A stretch of 64,000 nt of DNA from Diphasiastrum complanatum (Eukaryota; Streptophyta; Lycopodiopsida; Lycopodiales; Lycopodiaceae). The first letter of the stretch is position 1. The number at the start of each line of letters is the position of its first letter. The notes below the pieces were generated by a model. That model was not told the DNA's origin and made no database searches. It saw only the letters and a program-made list of their open reading frames with translations. Location of the stretch: contig CM055113.1 in the NCBI GenBank assembly GCA_029204225.1, positions 21,473,798 to 21,537,797 of the forward strand. Reading direction: 5' to 3'. The position numbers and the translations under genes are program-made. Of the stretch, positions 1 through 10,834 are shown piece by piece.

Positions 1-429
1 AAATTGGATAATACATGATTTCTTTCTATTATGTTGGAGAGTCGAGAATACTAGCAATAGCCTACATTGAAAACCCTTTTCCAGCCTCTTTATCTAATTA
101 AGTTTTGTCTAAGCCTCCACAGCGGAATGATGCTATATCTACTTGGCCCAAAAGTTGTGGTATATAACCTATTTTCTTTAATTTGAGAATTCTATAACCA
201 TCTTGAATATCTCCACCATTTAAGTTTCTCATACCCTCTCTACTGATCATGCCACAAACGTTTCCCTAAATGATCTCAAATATAAGTACACCACAGTAGT
301 TCGAACAGAAACGTATGTTGCCTGTGTCACTGCCCAACTAACTGAGATTAAGAAAATTGATAAACTCCCTCCAAGTGGAACTTGCTGGTGCTAACATGTG
401 GTGTATGCAAACCATAGACAGGAACACCA
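1..429. other. No gene recognised
   Basis: AT-rich sequence upstream of the first recognisable copia motif. No zinc knuckle, LTR end or primer-binding site was seen. It may be decayed gag sequence of the neighbouring element, but nothing in it proves that. Confidence 0.3.
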
Positions 430-2784
430 ATGCCACATTATCATAGTGACATCATAAAGAAGAAGCAGCAGCAAGATATGGAGGAGAATCAATCCAATCG
501 GTCAGAAGATGGAAAGAAAGTGGTTCGAAAAGAAAACTGCTTTATATGCAGAAAATCAGAACATTATGCAAAGGAGTGCTGGCACAACAAGTTCAAGAAG
601 AAGAAGAAACATCTAATGCAAAATTGAGTGCTTTGGATCTTGAAGACTATGAGTTGTTTTCGGCATCGACATCTTCACATCTTCTGGTGGTGGCTTCTCG
701 AAGGAAGAAGACTATTGGTTTATTGATTCAAGAGCTTCAAAGCACATGACACCTAGGCGAGACTGGCTATCTAATTTTCAAAAATTAGATGATGGGTCAA
801 ATGTGAAGTTGGGAGACAACTACAGATATGATATAAAGGGAGAAATACAACTACTTCAGGGAAGATTGGAAACATAAAGGATGTGCTTTATGTACCAGGA
901 ATCAAGAAAAACTTATTCTCAATATCAGCTATTGCAAAGCAACACATGGTGGTGCAGTTTGATGAACAACAGTTTCTCATCAAGAGGAAAAATAATGAAG
1001 TAGTAGCTGAGGGCATACTTGCAGGGCAGTTGTACAAAAGTTGGTGGATCATCATGCAAGTGTCGCGGATATTGGATCATTGAGTAAGTTATGGCACGAG
1101 AGGTTTGGACATCTGAATTACAAAACTCTACAAGTCTTGAGGAAATTTAACATGGTTACAGGTTTACCTCAAGTCGTATCTGATCACAAGGTTTGTGAAG
1201 GCTGTCTTAGGCAAGCATCATATGAAAATTTTGCCTAGTACATTCAGGGCGAAAAATGTTCTAGAACTTGTTCATACAGATTTGTGTGGTCCTATGAGGA
1301 CTCAATCTTATGGGGGAGCAAGTTACTTTATGGTGTTTGTGGATGATTATTCTAGGAAGACATGGAATTATCTTCTGAAGAATAAGGGTGGGTGAAGCAT
1401 TCAAATATTTCACATGGTTTAAGACACAGGCGGAGAAAAAAACAGACAGACAAATTAAGATACTTCGCTAAGACAAAGGGAGAGGGAGTATCTTTCTACG
1501 GAATTTCAGGTGTTTTGCAAGGATCATAGTTATAAAGAGACAATTTGCAAACACGGACACGCCTCAACAAAATGGAGTTGCGGAAAGAAAGAACCAGTCT
1601 ATAGTGGAAACTGCGAGGAGTATGCTCAAGAGTAAAAATCCTCCAAATATGTTTTGGGGTGAAGCAGTTAAGACGGCAGTTTATCTTTTGAATCGAAGTC
1701 CTATAAAGGTTGTAGAGAATCGAACTCCAAAGGAAGCTTACACGGGTCGGAAGCTAGATGTAAGTCATTTGACAGTGTTTGGAACTATTGCTTATTCTTA
1801 CATACCTAAGGATTCAAGGGGAAATTGGATTCTAAGGAGACCAAGTGTTTATTTCTTGGTTATGAAAACCAAGAGAAGAGATACAGGTTATATGACTTGG
1901 AGGGTAAGAAAATAACCATGAGTAGGGATATAGTCTTTGATGAGAAGGCAACTCATAAAGATACAGAGATATATTTTGATAAGAATCAAGATGGAGGAAC
2001 CCCTATATTATGTGACGAGTTATTACAAGCACCTGAATCGACACATGTATCGCCTACGCCAACCCAAGAACCTAAAGTGACTTTGGTTGAGATAGGAAAG
2101 AGGAAGGAGAGATCAAGTATATGGGATACTTATTCACCTCCTACTTCACCAGGCAGGAAGCATCCTACATCAGAAGCTAGAAGATTGCCTAGATGGTACT
2201 ATGAAACTTTCAAGGATAGTGTCATTATGGAACAGGGAGAGTCCAGTATGCATGGAACTAGGAGATCGGCTAGATTGAAAAGCAACATGAAGATCAAGAT
2301 CGATAGGAGGTTTGACTGGAGGATCATCATGAAGATGGGGATGTACATTTTGCATATAAGGCCACAGTATTAGAAACCAAGGATCCATCTACTTTCAGAG
2401 AGTCTGAAAAAGAGGATATTTGGAGGAAAGCTATGGATGAGGAGTACAACTCAATCATGAAGAACAGGACTTGGAGACTTGTTCATTTACCTACAGGTAA
2501 AAAGGCCATTGGATGCAAGTGGGTCTATAGAAGTTATAACTAAGTACAAATAAGATGGTTCTATAGATAAACATAAGGCAAAATTGGTGGCAAAAGGTTA
2601 TGCTCAACAGGAAGGGATTGACTATGAGGAAACTTTTGCACCAGTTGCTAAGTCTACTACTATGAGGACTGTTTTATCATTGGCAGCTCAGTTTGGATGG
2701 GATATTCAACAAATGGATGTAAAGAGTGCATTCCTGAATGGATTTCTAGAGGAAGAAGTCTACATGGAGCAGCCAGAGGGATAC
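430..2784 (+). pseudogene. Copia-1 polyprotein relic (gag end to mid reverse transcriptase)
   Basis: Decayed Ty1/copia polyprotein spread over several frames. In order: a gag zinc knuckle of the CX2CX4HX4C type at 538-579 (CFICRKSEHYAKEC, with the usual Gly replaced by Glu); a protease remnant near 720-750 reading IDSRASKHM, where the catalytic DSG has become DSR; a GAG-pre-integrase segment near 1090-1230 (LWHERFGHLN); an integrase core with HTDLCGPM near 1274 and FVDDYSR near 1337, then NGVAERK near 1572; a connection segment to 2370; and reverse transcriptase from about 2400 ([19 protein letters not shown]). Frameshifts fall near 750, 1400, 1830, 2370 and 2540. The frame stops at 2784, where a 6.4-kb element is inserted, and resumes in frame at 9185. 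Not functional. Its LTRs were not seen. Confidence 0.9.
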
Positions 2785-3234
2785 TATAAAGTCCTCAATC
2801 CAAGGATCCTATTCTAAGTATGCCAATAACAGTCAACACAAGGGAACCTGATGGTGGACAAACCAACCCAACCAACCTAGATCGAACGGATCTAGCCCCC
2901 AAGCTATGGATCAATCACAAAGAGGAGTGTGGCATCACACCAGCAACATCCTGCCACAAGTCATGCTATCAAGCATACACTAGTGAGAGCCCAACAGGTA
3001 TACTTATACCCTCCAAGGCCCATGCACCACTAGTAGTGCACTGTGACACCTCACTGGACACCTTTGCAGCCTATCTGGGCCACGTCATCCAGTTCCCCAA
3101 TGACTCACTAATAGACTCATACCAACTCCACCACCATGTGTTTAGGCCTATAACCATTAATTATGACCATGTACACATAAGGGCCCCAATTCCCTTATAG
3201 TCACAATTAACTTACGGGTTGTTGGTCTACCGGT
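2785..3234 (-). repeat. 3' LTR remnant of the inserted element
   Basis: Matches 8691-9140 over 450 bp with no length difference and only scattered substitutions. The first 44 bp of the LTR (the TGTCATGCCC end) are missing, replaced at 3235 by unrelated sequence, so a deletion removed the LTR start together with the polypurine tract. A 126-codon frame on the plus strand (antisense to the element) is open here and in the other copies. Confidence 0.85.
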
Positions 3235-6200
3235 TAAGATTCAAAAATCCCAACTCTCCAAATTCCCGAAACCATATCATATCATAAGAGTACATCATGA
3301 GAATGAATTACAATCCTTAAAAGACACATGAGTTGTTCACAAAGTCCTTTCCATCTGGAAAGTTCCAAACTTTTACAACTCACACACGGTGCCAATATAA
3401 GGATTGTAAACTAAAAACGCCCTTACTTTAGACATGGCACAAATTGTCATTCCAAAGTTAGGGTCCCAATCTAGAATACGTCTAGATTTTTCTCTTAAGT
3501 TCTAATCTAGAATAACTTAAGATTTACCAGAACCTCATGACGTGAAATTCTGACTTTTGGCAAACAACTATCCAACTCTCCTGAGTCTTCCGGGATAGCA
3601 TTCCATCCTTTCCGAACGAGAAAAGATAAGTCCCAAAAAGTTTTTATGTATTCTATGCACACCTATCAGTAAATGAATCCAAAATGACTCATAGACGTTG
3701 TGACTTATAAGCAATACATCTCAACAATATCCATAAGTAAGATTATATTGTTGATTTTCCACAACTAACTCAGAAGTAATGCTTCTGAATCGGTTAGCTG
3801 TATCTGATTTAGAAAATATTTTAAATGTCTAGGTGTGGTACCAAAACACCACATTTAATCTGATTCTAAATCACTTCTAGGTCAATAAGCAATTCTCAAT
3901 GAGAAATTACTAACCCAGCGAGAAATTGTCTTAAACACAATTCTCATCAATATGCCTATGTATCAACAACTAGTTTATGCATGCAAATAAACTTAGTTCA
4001 CAGAATACTTTGTAGATCCACAGGATTAGAAGTTTGTACAAAAGATTTTAATGATCTTACAAAGATTAACTACATAGCATATCTCTACAGATAACTCCTG
4101 ATCTGTACTTAACACTTTCATAACCGAGAATCCTGTAACTTGGTTATCCTCTAAGAGAGAATATTTCTCAAAGAGTGCTATTTCACATCCAAAATCTCAA
4201 CCGGAGATTACTCAAAAGAATATATTGCTAGCATGAATTTCCTTCCCTGCATCAACCCATGAATCTCAGTCCAAACTAAGATCAAGTTGACTATATCCAG
4301 CAGGAACAGTTTTGAACAAACCTCCCATCTTGCAATAGAATTCAAAGTTCTAACACAAATCAATCGGACTTATTCTCAGCCACTTTCCTACCGCAAGAGA
4401 ACTTTCTAAATTTTCCCCCTTTAAATCTTCAAACCAAATATCTACTATAATCCATAAAGGATTTCTGTAATATCTAAATATCCTATCGTTTCTGATTCAT
4501 GAAACAGGTCCATCATCGATATAACAGATTCCCACTGGATTCTCTGACAGATGCTTCTCCTTGATAATTCTCTTCTCTTCCTACTTCTCTCCCTTTTTGA
4601 CAGGAAATCACACGAGTTTCCAAGGGGTGCAGATCAATCGAGATTTGTCCAGGAGAAGAGTTTAAGAAGAGACCCGAGAAAATCTTTAAAGCCAAAAGAA
4701 GTGTTGCATCATTGTAAGCAAATACCAATGATGTCCCAGCACAGTGACTTAACAAAAGATCTTTTTTATTATCAAGCTTGAGAATTAACCCGTAAATCAG
4801 AAAAGGATTACTTGAAGATTCAAGTAGAGAAAACAATTTTAGAAAACGGTTTCATTAACCATTTTTGTGACATCGTCCATGGTCAACGGGTAATCAAAAT
4901 TACCTTCCAAGGAATCACAAAAAAGTCGTTAATTTATGAGTTAAGAAATTCCCCAATATATCTTTTATAAAGAAATAGCTTGTCGGGCTTTCGGTTTTGT
5001 AAATTTGAGATATCCAAAAAAGGGGTCATGACCAGTATCTCAAATTTCCGACAAAACACCCATTTTATGACCGATAGTATTTGGCATCACTAAGACTTAC
5101 GGCCATACTATGGTCAACTGATCCAGTTAGTTTCAGATCTTCATTTTGGAATTGCCTGCGTCCCATACCAGAGGTTCTTCCTCCATGAAGGCCCTCCACT
5201 TCCTGATCAAAGTGTCAGAAAAAATAATATAATTATATGAAGTTTTCGGGATTTGTAATTCTTTCGCCCCTTTTCACAATCTTTACGGTCACCGTAAAGC
5301 CCACAGTGACAGATTTCGAAATGGGGAATAATGAACCGGCTTTTTCTTGTCCTTAACAAATAGTGTTGGTATGCCCACGGCTTCAAGCACATCAAGAAAC
5401 AACTTTCTCGTTCCATTTCAATTTCCATCTTAGGCTTCTGGGTCCTTTCTGGCCGTGCATGATTTTAGAAAAAACGACACCTTGGCCAAAAAATCCGAGA
5501 ATTCACGTTCTTGGTTGCCCATTGCAGTTAATCAAAGCGAATCCAATTCGTCAATTGTGAAAAAGCCTTACGGAATTCCTCCAAGAATTCAGCCCAATCA
5601 CAACTCTATGGGTTGCGTCCTCCACCATGAGGAGGCCTCACCCAAAGCAAAAATAATAACCGACGAAATTCACTTTTTCTTTATTTTATTCTGGGACGTT
5701 GTGTAAGCTAACAAGCTCGCCCAACGGTTTATCCAGTCACGACAACTTCCGGGCTTAACTGACCGAAATTTTTTTCGTTTTTAAGCCCAAGCTGTAAATC
5801 CTAATGGCTAATTATCGATTAAATAGATTTTGCATTTAGTTTTTTCTTTTTGTTGCCCAGTTGAAATTCGAAACACACCGTGGTCCAAAATTGTAACCAT
5901 GCGTTTCCCACTTTGGGGGGCCATCACTGTCGAGTGATGTCGGGCGAATTTATATTTGCCACCCCTAACAAGAATTTCACTCCATTTATTTGAAAACCGA
6001 AAAATTATAAAAAATATTACGTTCGGTTGAACTCATTACGGGTACAAATTTCTTAACAGTGCACTGTCCAAAAAAACGTAGTTTTATTAGACCAAAGAGT
6101 GCTTGTAACATTTATACCAATGAGCATTTGCAAAATGGATCGTGCAACAAATTTGCAGAAAAACCACTATATGCATCAAAATCTAATTCACACTGATTTT

Positions 6201-6447
6201 AAGCCATTATGATTTCACAAGTACCTTAACTGCATTTTCAAATTTACAGTCAATAATGACTATTAGAAGCCCTTGATACTTTGTTAACAAAACGAAAAAT
6301 CCAAAAACCTCAGGTATGACTTCTACAGGCCCATCCCTCCTCCCTACCTACCATGCCCTCCAACTCAAGAAATACTAAAATAAACTTTAAGTTTAACTCA
6401 AAGTTTACTTTACAGCCCCCCCCCCCCCCCCCCACCCCAATTCCTAA
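3235..6447. other. Interior of the inserted element, non-coding
   Basis: No retroviral domain was recognised on either strand. The longest frame, 107 codons at 4513-4836 on the minus strand, resembles nothing I know. A cytosine run lies near 6419-6433. Segment 4559-4605 resembles the short stretch at 7401-7430, suggesting local shuffling inside the element. Confidence 0.5.
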
Positions 6448-6515
6448 AAAAAAGAGAAACCCTCTTCTCGGGCCACGATCAGCTGGCCGCGAGCAGGAAG
6501 AAGTGAGGGAGAGGC

Positions 6516-6608
<93 letters not shown>

Positions 6609-6780
6609 CGAGATGGAGGCTACAGAGAGGCTTGGAGGCACGATTCCTTCTCCCATTCCTCTCCGATTCAGAGCAAGTATCCAGGTGTAAGGAGAGCAAC
6701 CTGCTAGGCGTTGTCAGACACGGTTCAGGAGGCAGAATAGTTGTTCTTTAGATGGTTTCATAATAGAAACACAACCAAAC
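6448..6780. repeat. Direct repeat copy D1
   Basis: Near-identical to 7431-7701 apart from a much longer GA tract in this copy. Both begin with an A-run and AGAGAAACCC and end at ACAACCAAAC. The two copies flank the 650-bp inverted LTR fragment, giving a D-LTR-D arrangement that fits a partial tandem duplication. Confidence 0.8.
6509..6602. repeat. (GA)n microsatellite
   Basis: About 90 bp of uninterrupted GA inside repeat copy D1. In copy D2 the tract is only about 20 bp, so it expanded or contracted after the duplication. The Ser-Leu and Arg-Glu repeat frames over it are artefacts. Confidence 0.95.
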
Positions 6781-7404
6781 TCAATGAAATCGTGTAGTTA
6801 CCAAGCATCTGGTTCGATGGAAGGGATGTACAGACGATGACGATTCTTGGTAACAGGAAGGAAGCTTAAGGATGAACTTTCCCAGTTTTAAGTTCTGAGG
6901 ACAGAACTTGAATAAGGGGGGAAGAATGTCATGCCCATGACTGGTCTCGGGTAGCGTGTCCATGCTAGGGACCGGTAGACCAACAACCCGAAAGTTAATT
7001 GTGACTATAAGGGAATTGGGGCCCTTATGTGTACATGGTCATAATTAATGGTTGTAGGCCTAAACACATGGTGGTGGAGTTGGTATGGGTCTATCAGTGA
7101 GTCATTGGGGAACTGGATGACGTGGCCCAGATAGGCTGCAAAGGTGTCCAGTGAGGTGTCACAATGCACTACTAGTGATGCATGGGCCTTGGAGGGTATA
7201 AGTATACCTGCTGGGCTCTCACTAGTGTATGCTTGATAGCATGACTGGTGGCAGGATGCTGCTGGTGTGATGCCACACTCCTCTTTGTGATTGATCCATA
7301 GCTTGGGGGCTAGATCCGTTCGATCTAGGTTGGTTGGGTTGGTTTGTCCACCATCAGGTTCCCTTGTGTTGACTGTTATTGGCATGCTTAGAATAGGATC
7401 CTTG
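6781..7404 (+). mobile_element. Inverted LTR fragment with polypurine tract
   Basis: Plus-strand 3' end of a relative of the inserted element. Segment 6781-6914 is element interior, a polypurine tract (AAGGGGGGAAGAA) lies at 6914-6926, and an LTR runs from TGTCATGCCC at 6927 to 7404. The LTR matches the other two copies in inverse orientation and lacks the last 16 bp. The boundary at 7405 is abrupt and leads into repeat D2. Confidence 0.8.
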
Positions 7405-7430
7405 ATAATTCTCTCCTCCCCCTTTTTGAC

Positions 7431-7701
7431 AAAAAAGAGAAACCCTCTTCTCGGGCCACGATCAGCTGGCCGCGAGCAGGAAGAAGTGAGGGAGAGGCCC
7501 GAGAGAGAGAGAGAGAGACAGAGAAAGCGCGAGATGGAGGCTACAGAGAGGCTTGGAGGCACGATTCCTTCACCCATTCCTCTCCGATTTAGAGCAGGTA
7601 TCCAAGTGTAAGGAGAGCGCCCTGCTAGGCGTTGTCAGACGCGGTTTAGGAGGCAGAATAGTTGTTCTTTAGATGGTTTCATAATAGAAACACAACCAAA
7701 C
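7431..7701. repeat. Direct repeat copy D2
   Basis: Second copy of the sequence at 6448-6780, with a shorter GA tract. The two diverge completely after ACAACCAAAC. Confidence 0.8.
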
Positions 7702-8676
7702 TTAGTTTTCATTGTTTCACTAAGTTTTCTGACCTTTTTCCACAGCTATTATTGCAAATTCTTGAAGCAACCAAGGCGGTTTTACAGTGTTTTGTGTACA
7801 TTCATGCCTAAGCATCCACCTTTGTAGAAAACTTAGAGCTTAGTCTTGCTTTAGCTTTAACTAGAAGCTATCTACCTTTCCTTATTGCTATTTTCGCATC
7901 TAACAGGTGCAAGAAGAATGCAAACACTGTTGCTATGCTTTCTTACAGATTCAACACAAAAAGATTTCTTAAATCAGAAAAACAGGGTATATGCTGCCCA
8001 AATTTTTCCAAACTACAGATTTGCAGGCTAACTTTCCCTTCACCACAGGATAGGCTTTCCTATAATTCATACCATCACAAATGGCTTTACTGATTCACAT
8101 AAGCCTGCAAACACTGTTACTTTGCCAAAAAATCCAGCATAACCTGTGAATCACCAAGAAACCACCATGCAAATCCTGTAAGAAACCACCAACACTCACA
8201 ACCAGTGATTAGTCTTTTTTGTGCTTCTTTACCTGCTTTTCCATTGATTCAAGCCAAAACTGGCTCAATAAAAAGCAAAAGACAGCCAACAAAACCACCT
8301 AAATCACTGTCAAAAGAACAAATAATCATAAAGACCAACATTTCCTCTAATTGATCCCGTTGCTAACGGAAAAGTGTCCCAAATGAAGTAAACGGCAACA
8401 CAAGTGAATTGAAAACCGGAAATTTACTTCCTGAAAACCAATATGAAGTGTCTAAAAATCGAACCGATTGTATACCTGGTAGTGCACTTCCCACACAACC
8501 GATTACACTTCAAATAAGGAAATCCATGGGAAGAATAATCCGCAATTTCACCACTTCGTTGCATACTCCATTGAATTCTCGAAAAAGTGTCAGGATTCCA
8601 TATCACACAATGGAAAAATCCCCACAATTCGAGATTTCTCTTGAACACAAATCAATGGCTAAACGAGCTTAGAACT
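7702..8676. other. Leader-side interior of the inserted element, non-coding
   Basis: In the minus orientation this is the stretch just after the primer-binding site, where gag would be expected. Frames of 87 and 74 codons overlap on opposite strands near 8409-8672, and neither shows a zinc knuckle or gag-like motif. Confidence 0.4.
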
Positions 8677-8689
8677 GGCTCTGATACCA
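8677..8689 (-). other. Primer-binding site, initiator-Met tRNA type
   Basis: On the minus strand this reads TGGTATCAGAGCC, one base after the LTR end. Complementarity to the 3' end of plant initiator-methionine tRNA is the standard copia/gypsy priming site. It orients the element. Confidence 0.9.
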
Positions 8690-8690
8690 A

Positions 8691-9184
8691 TATAAAGTCC
8701 TCAATCCAAGGATCCTATTCTAAGCATGCCAATAACAGTCAACACAAGGGAACCTGATGGTGGACAAACCAACCCAACCAACCTAGATCGAACGGATCTA
8801 GCCCCCAAGCTATGGATCAATCACAAAGAGGAGTGTGGCATCACACCAGCAGCATCCTGCCACCGGTCATGCTATCAAGCATACACTAGTGAGAGCCCAG
8901 CAGGTATACTTATACCGTCCAAGGCCCATGCACCACTAGTAGTGCACTGTGACACCTCACTGGACACCTCTGCAGCCTATCTGGGCCACGTCATCCAGTT
9001 CCCCAATGACTCACTGATAGACCCATACCAACTCCACCACCATGTGTTTAGGCCTACAACCATTAATTATGACCATGTACACATAAGGGCCCCAATTCCC
9101 TTATAGTCACAATTAACTTACGGGTTGTTGGTCTACCGGTCCCTGGCGTGGACACGCTACCCGAGACCAGTCATGGGCATGACA
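8691..9184 (-). repeat. 5' LTR of the inserted element (494 bp)
   Basis: Complete LTR. Read on the minus strand it starts TGTCATGCCC and ends GGACTTTATA next to the primer-binding site. It matches the shortened copies at 2785-3234 (direct) and 6927-7404 (inverted). Confidence 0.9.
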
Positions 9185-9273
9185 AATACATAGTAGCAGA
9201 ACATGAAGGCAAGGTTTGCAGGTTGGACAAGGCACTATATGGACTTAAGCAAGCACCCAGGGCATGGTACACG
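9185..9273 (+). pseudogene. Copia-1 reverse transcriptase, continued after the insertion
   Basis: Resumes the interrupted copia-1 frame exactly after the duplicated target bases: YIVAEHEGKVCRL and ALYGLKQAPRAWY, the conserved reverse transcriptase segment that follows EQPEG in copia elements. At about 9273 it stops abruptly against an antisense gag fragment, so the catalytic YVDD region and RNase H of this copy are lost. Confidence 0.9.
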
Positions 9274-9576
9274 GGTGTGGATGAACTAGCTTCAATTGAC
9301 TTCCCTTTGTCAACCTTGATAGATTTACATTGGTTCCTGAAATGTCCAGTCTTTTCAAATCTCCAACATTTCATCTCCTTCCTCCCTAGAGTTTTCGATC
9401 TTCCTCTACACTTTGAAGACTTTCCTTTGGAATTGTGTTGTTCTCTTTGAGAAGATCGTCCTTTACAAAGAGTCCATCCTTTGAAAAAGGGTCATCAGAA
9501 TTTCCTCTCATTTCCTCTGATAACAAAGAAGTAACTACTTTATCAAGCTTTGGAGTAGTCGTAGTATTACTGCTTA
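9274..9576 (-). pseudogene. Copia gag fragment, antisense
   Basis: On the minus strand, PKLDKVVTSLLSEEMRG near 9540-9490 resembles the end of the copia gag UBN2-type domain. It is followed, after a frame change, by a zinc knuckle near 9375-9330 reading CWRFEKTGHFRNQC, with the second Cys changed to Phe. It joins the copia-1 fragment head-on at about 9273, so it comes from a different element. Confidence 0.75.
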
Positions 9577-9604
9577 TGACGGAGAGCGGTCCAGTAGACG
9601 ATGT

Positions 9605-9634
9605 GGCGCGTCGTGCGCGCCTGCACGACGCGCC
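9605..9634. repeat. GC-rich perfect hairpin
   Basis: Inverted repeat with 12-bp perfect arms, GGCGCGTCGTGC at 9605-9616 and its complement at 9623-9634, around a 6-bp GCGCCT loop. It stands out in GC content from its surroundings. No T-run follows. Function unknown. Confidence 0.8.
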
Positions 9635-9664
9635 TATGGGCCGCGTGTGGGATCCCATCCCCAC

Positions 9665-10449
9665 CGCCTAGCCACCCACCATCATTCCCCTTTGACCCCA
9701 AAAGGGCTGGTACCAGGGGACAAGGGTGTTGTGTCTACAATGAGCTTAGATGTGGGTGATGTTTTAGTCTCCATTTACTTATGAGACAAATGCACTCTTT
9801 TTGGTGCCTTTTACAAAAGCAGCCCACTGTGTGTAGCTTGCATCTTCCAACATCAGCTGTTTCTGCAAAGCAAAACCTCAATGGCATGGTATCTTGACGC
9901 ACCCATCTACATGCGCATCAATCCATATTACTATCCGATAGGTCGCCGAGAGCCGTTTTTTGCCACAAAGGTTAATAATAAGATTAATTGGCCCACGTTG
10001 ATAGGTGTGAATACCGGCAACCCGGCCGATGACATGATCACAAATTGTCGTGTCTTCTACCAACAACACCATGGCAATCCCGATCGTGATGTTCGATATG
10101 TTGCGGATAATTGCGGCCAAGGCTATTGGGATCGGGGACTACCATCAATTGCCATCGATATCAATCAGCCCTTGAAGCCGACCAGATCAATGTAGCACGG
10201 CTTTATTACAGGGCAGCCCTCACTTCGGCACTCCATGTTGATATGGTTGAGCTGTGGAAAACCCATGGATTTCTGTAGGGCATGTTACGCTACTATGCCC
10301 CAAGGCCCTTCCTTTATAAATTTCGCTGGCAGATGATGGCGGGGATGAGCAATACGATTTATCAAACACGCCAACAACAATCCCACCTCCAAGAAGCTCA
10401 AAAGATCCAGGACGAAAAAGCTTCGATTGGTGTGGGACCACCAATCCAT
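9665..10449. other. Unassigned, holds one orphan frame
   Basis: No transposon domain recognised apart from the orphan frame at 9881-10195. The segment ends at a polypurine tract, so it is probably the 3' interior of an LTR element. Confidence 0.35.
9881..10195 (+). CDS. Orphan open frame of unknown function (104 codons)
   Basis: Opens at ATG (MAWYLDAPIY) and is rich in Asn, Tyr and Asp, with a GNPADDMITNCRVFYQQHHGN stretch and DNCGQGYWDRG further on. I do not recognise the family. No signal peptide, membrane segment or zinc motif is visible. It lies 255 bp upstream of a polypurine tract and LTR, so it may be the 3' end of a retroelement coding region. It could equally be chance, since a 104-codon frame is not rare in 64 kb. 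Confidence 0.25.
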   Translation: MAWYLDAPIYMRINPYYYPIGRREPFFATKVNNKINWPTLIGVNTGNPADDMITNCRVFYQQHHGNPDRDVRYVADNCGQGYWDRGLPSIAIDINQPLKPTRSM

Positions 10450-10463
10450 TAAGGAGGGGGGTA
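10450..10463 (+). other. Polypurine tract
   Basis: TAAGGAGGGGGGTA lies immediately before an LTR beginning TGTTACGAGC. This is the normal plus-strand priming site beside a 3' LTR. Confidence 0.75.
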
Positions 10464-10465
10464 AT

Positions 10466-10819
10466 TGTTACGAGCATGTAACCAGTGCCGAACCCTAGAG
10501 AACACAGGAGGTCAGATACCACAGTCAGGGTCGTGTCCGGAGCGTACACGAACAACAGGGCAAGACAATGGAGTAGTGTGCCCCGGCACAGTCCATAGCT
10601 ATGGCGGGCCTAACACAACCTAGGGACCTTGTCAGCAGGATAGGGCCCCATGTCCCGATGTGCAGTCAGCCACGTCAGAGCCACGTGGCCGACACTTGGC
10701 AATACGCATGCTACCAGGCCTCACACTGGGCTAGGAGGGGCTTACTCCATATCAGGGAGTAGGCAAGGTTGGGTGGATCAGTTAGTGTTTGCCCTACTGT
10801 GGTGTTGAGATCTCTAACA
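10466..10819 (+). repeat. LTR flanked by both PPT and PBS
   Basis: About 354 bp with TGTTA at the left and TAACA at the right, a perfect 5-bp terminal inverted repeat. A polypurine tract precedes it and a primer-binding-like site follows, so the block looks like a 3' LTR from one side and a 5' LTR from the other. No second copy was found in the window. Confidence 0.7.
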
Positions 10820-10820
10820 C

Positions 10821-10834
10821 TGGTAGCAGAGCCA
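10821..10834 (+). other. Primer-binding site (one mismatch)
   Basis: TGGTAGCAGAGCCA, one base after the LTR end, differs from the usual initiator-Met site TGGTATCAGAGCCA at one position. Confidence 0.7.

Larger units (their letters stand above)
2785..9184 (-). mobile_element. LTR retrotransposon inserted in copia-1, no recognisable pol
   Basis: Two direct copies of one LTR (2785-3234 and 8691-9184) bound this element. An initiator-Met primer-binding site beside the right copy sets its minus-strand orientation. A 5-bp target duplication flanks it: GATAC at 2780-2784 and AATAC at 9185-9189, one mismatch. Removing the element joins the copia-1 reverse transcriptase in frame. The LTR ends TG..TA rather than TG..CA. 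About 5.4 kb of interior has no gag or pol motif that I can read, so it is non-autonomous or heavily rearranged. Part of the interior is an inverted copy of the same LTR with its polypurine tract, between two copies of a 270-330-bp repeat. Confidence 0.85.

Noticed and set aside
6310..6751. Ser-Leu and Arg-Glu repeat frames over a GA tract
   Set aside because: Direct translation of a dinucleotide repeat on both strands; no real coding signal.
7005..7577. 190-codon minus-strand frame as a gene
   Set aside because: It is the LTR antisense frame extended through repeat D2 and a GA tract; three copies of the LTR explain it.
10220..10555. 111-codon minus-strand frame
   Set aside because: It spans the polypurine tract and LTR start in antisense and shows no known motif.
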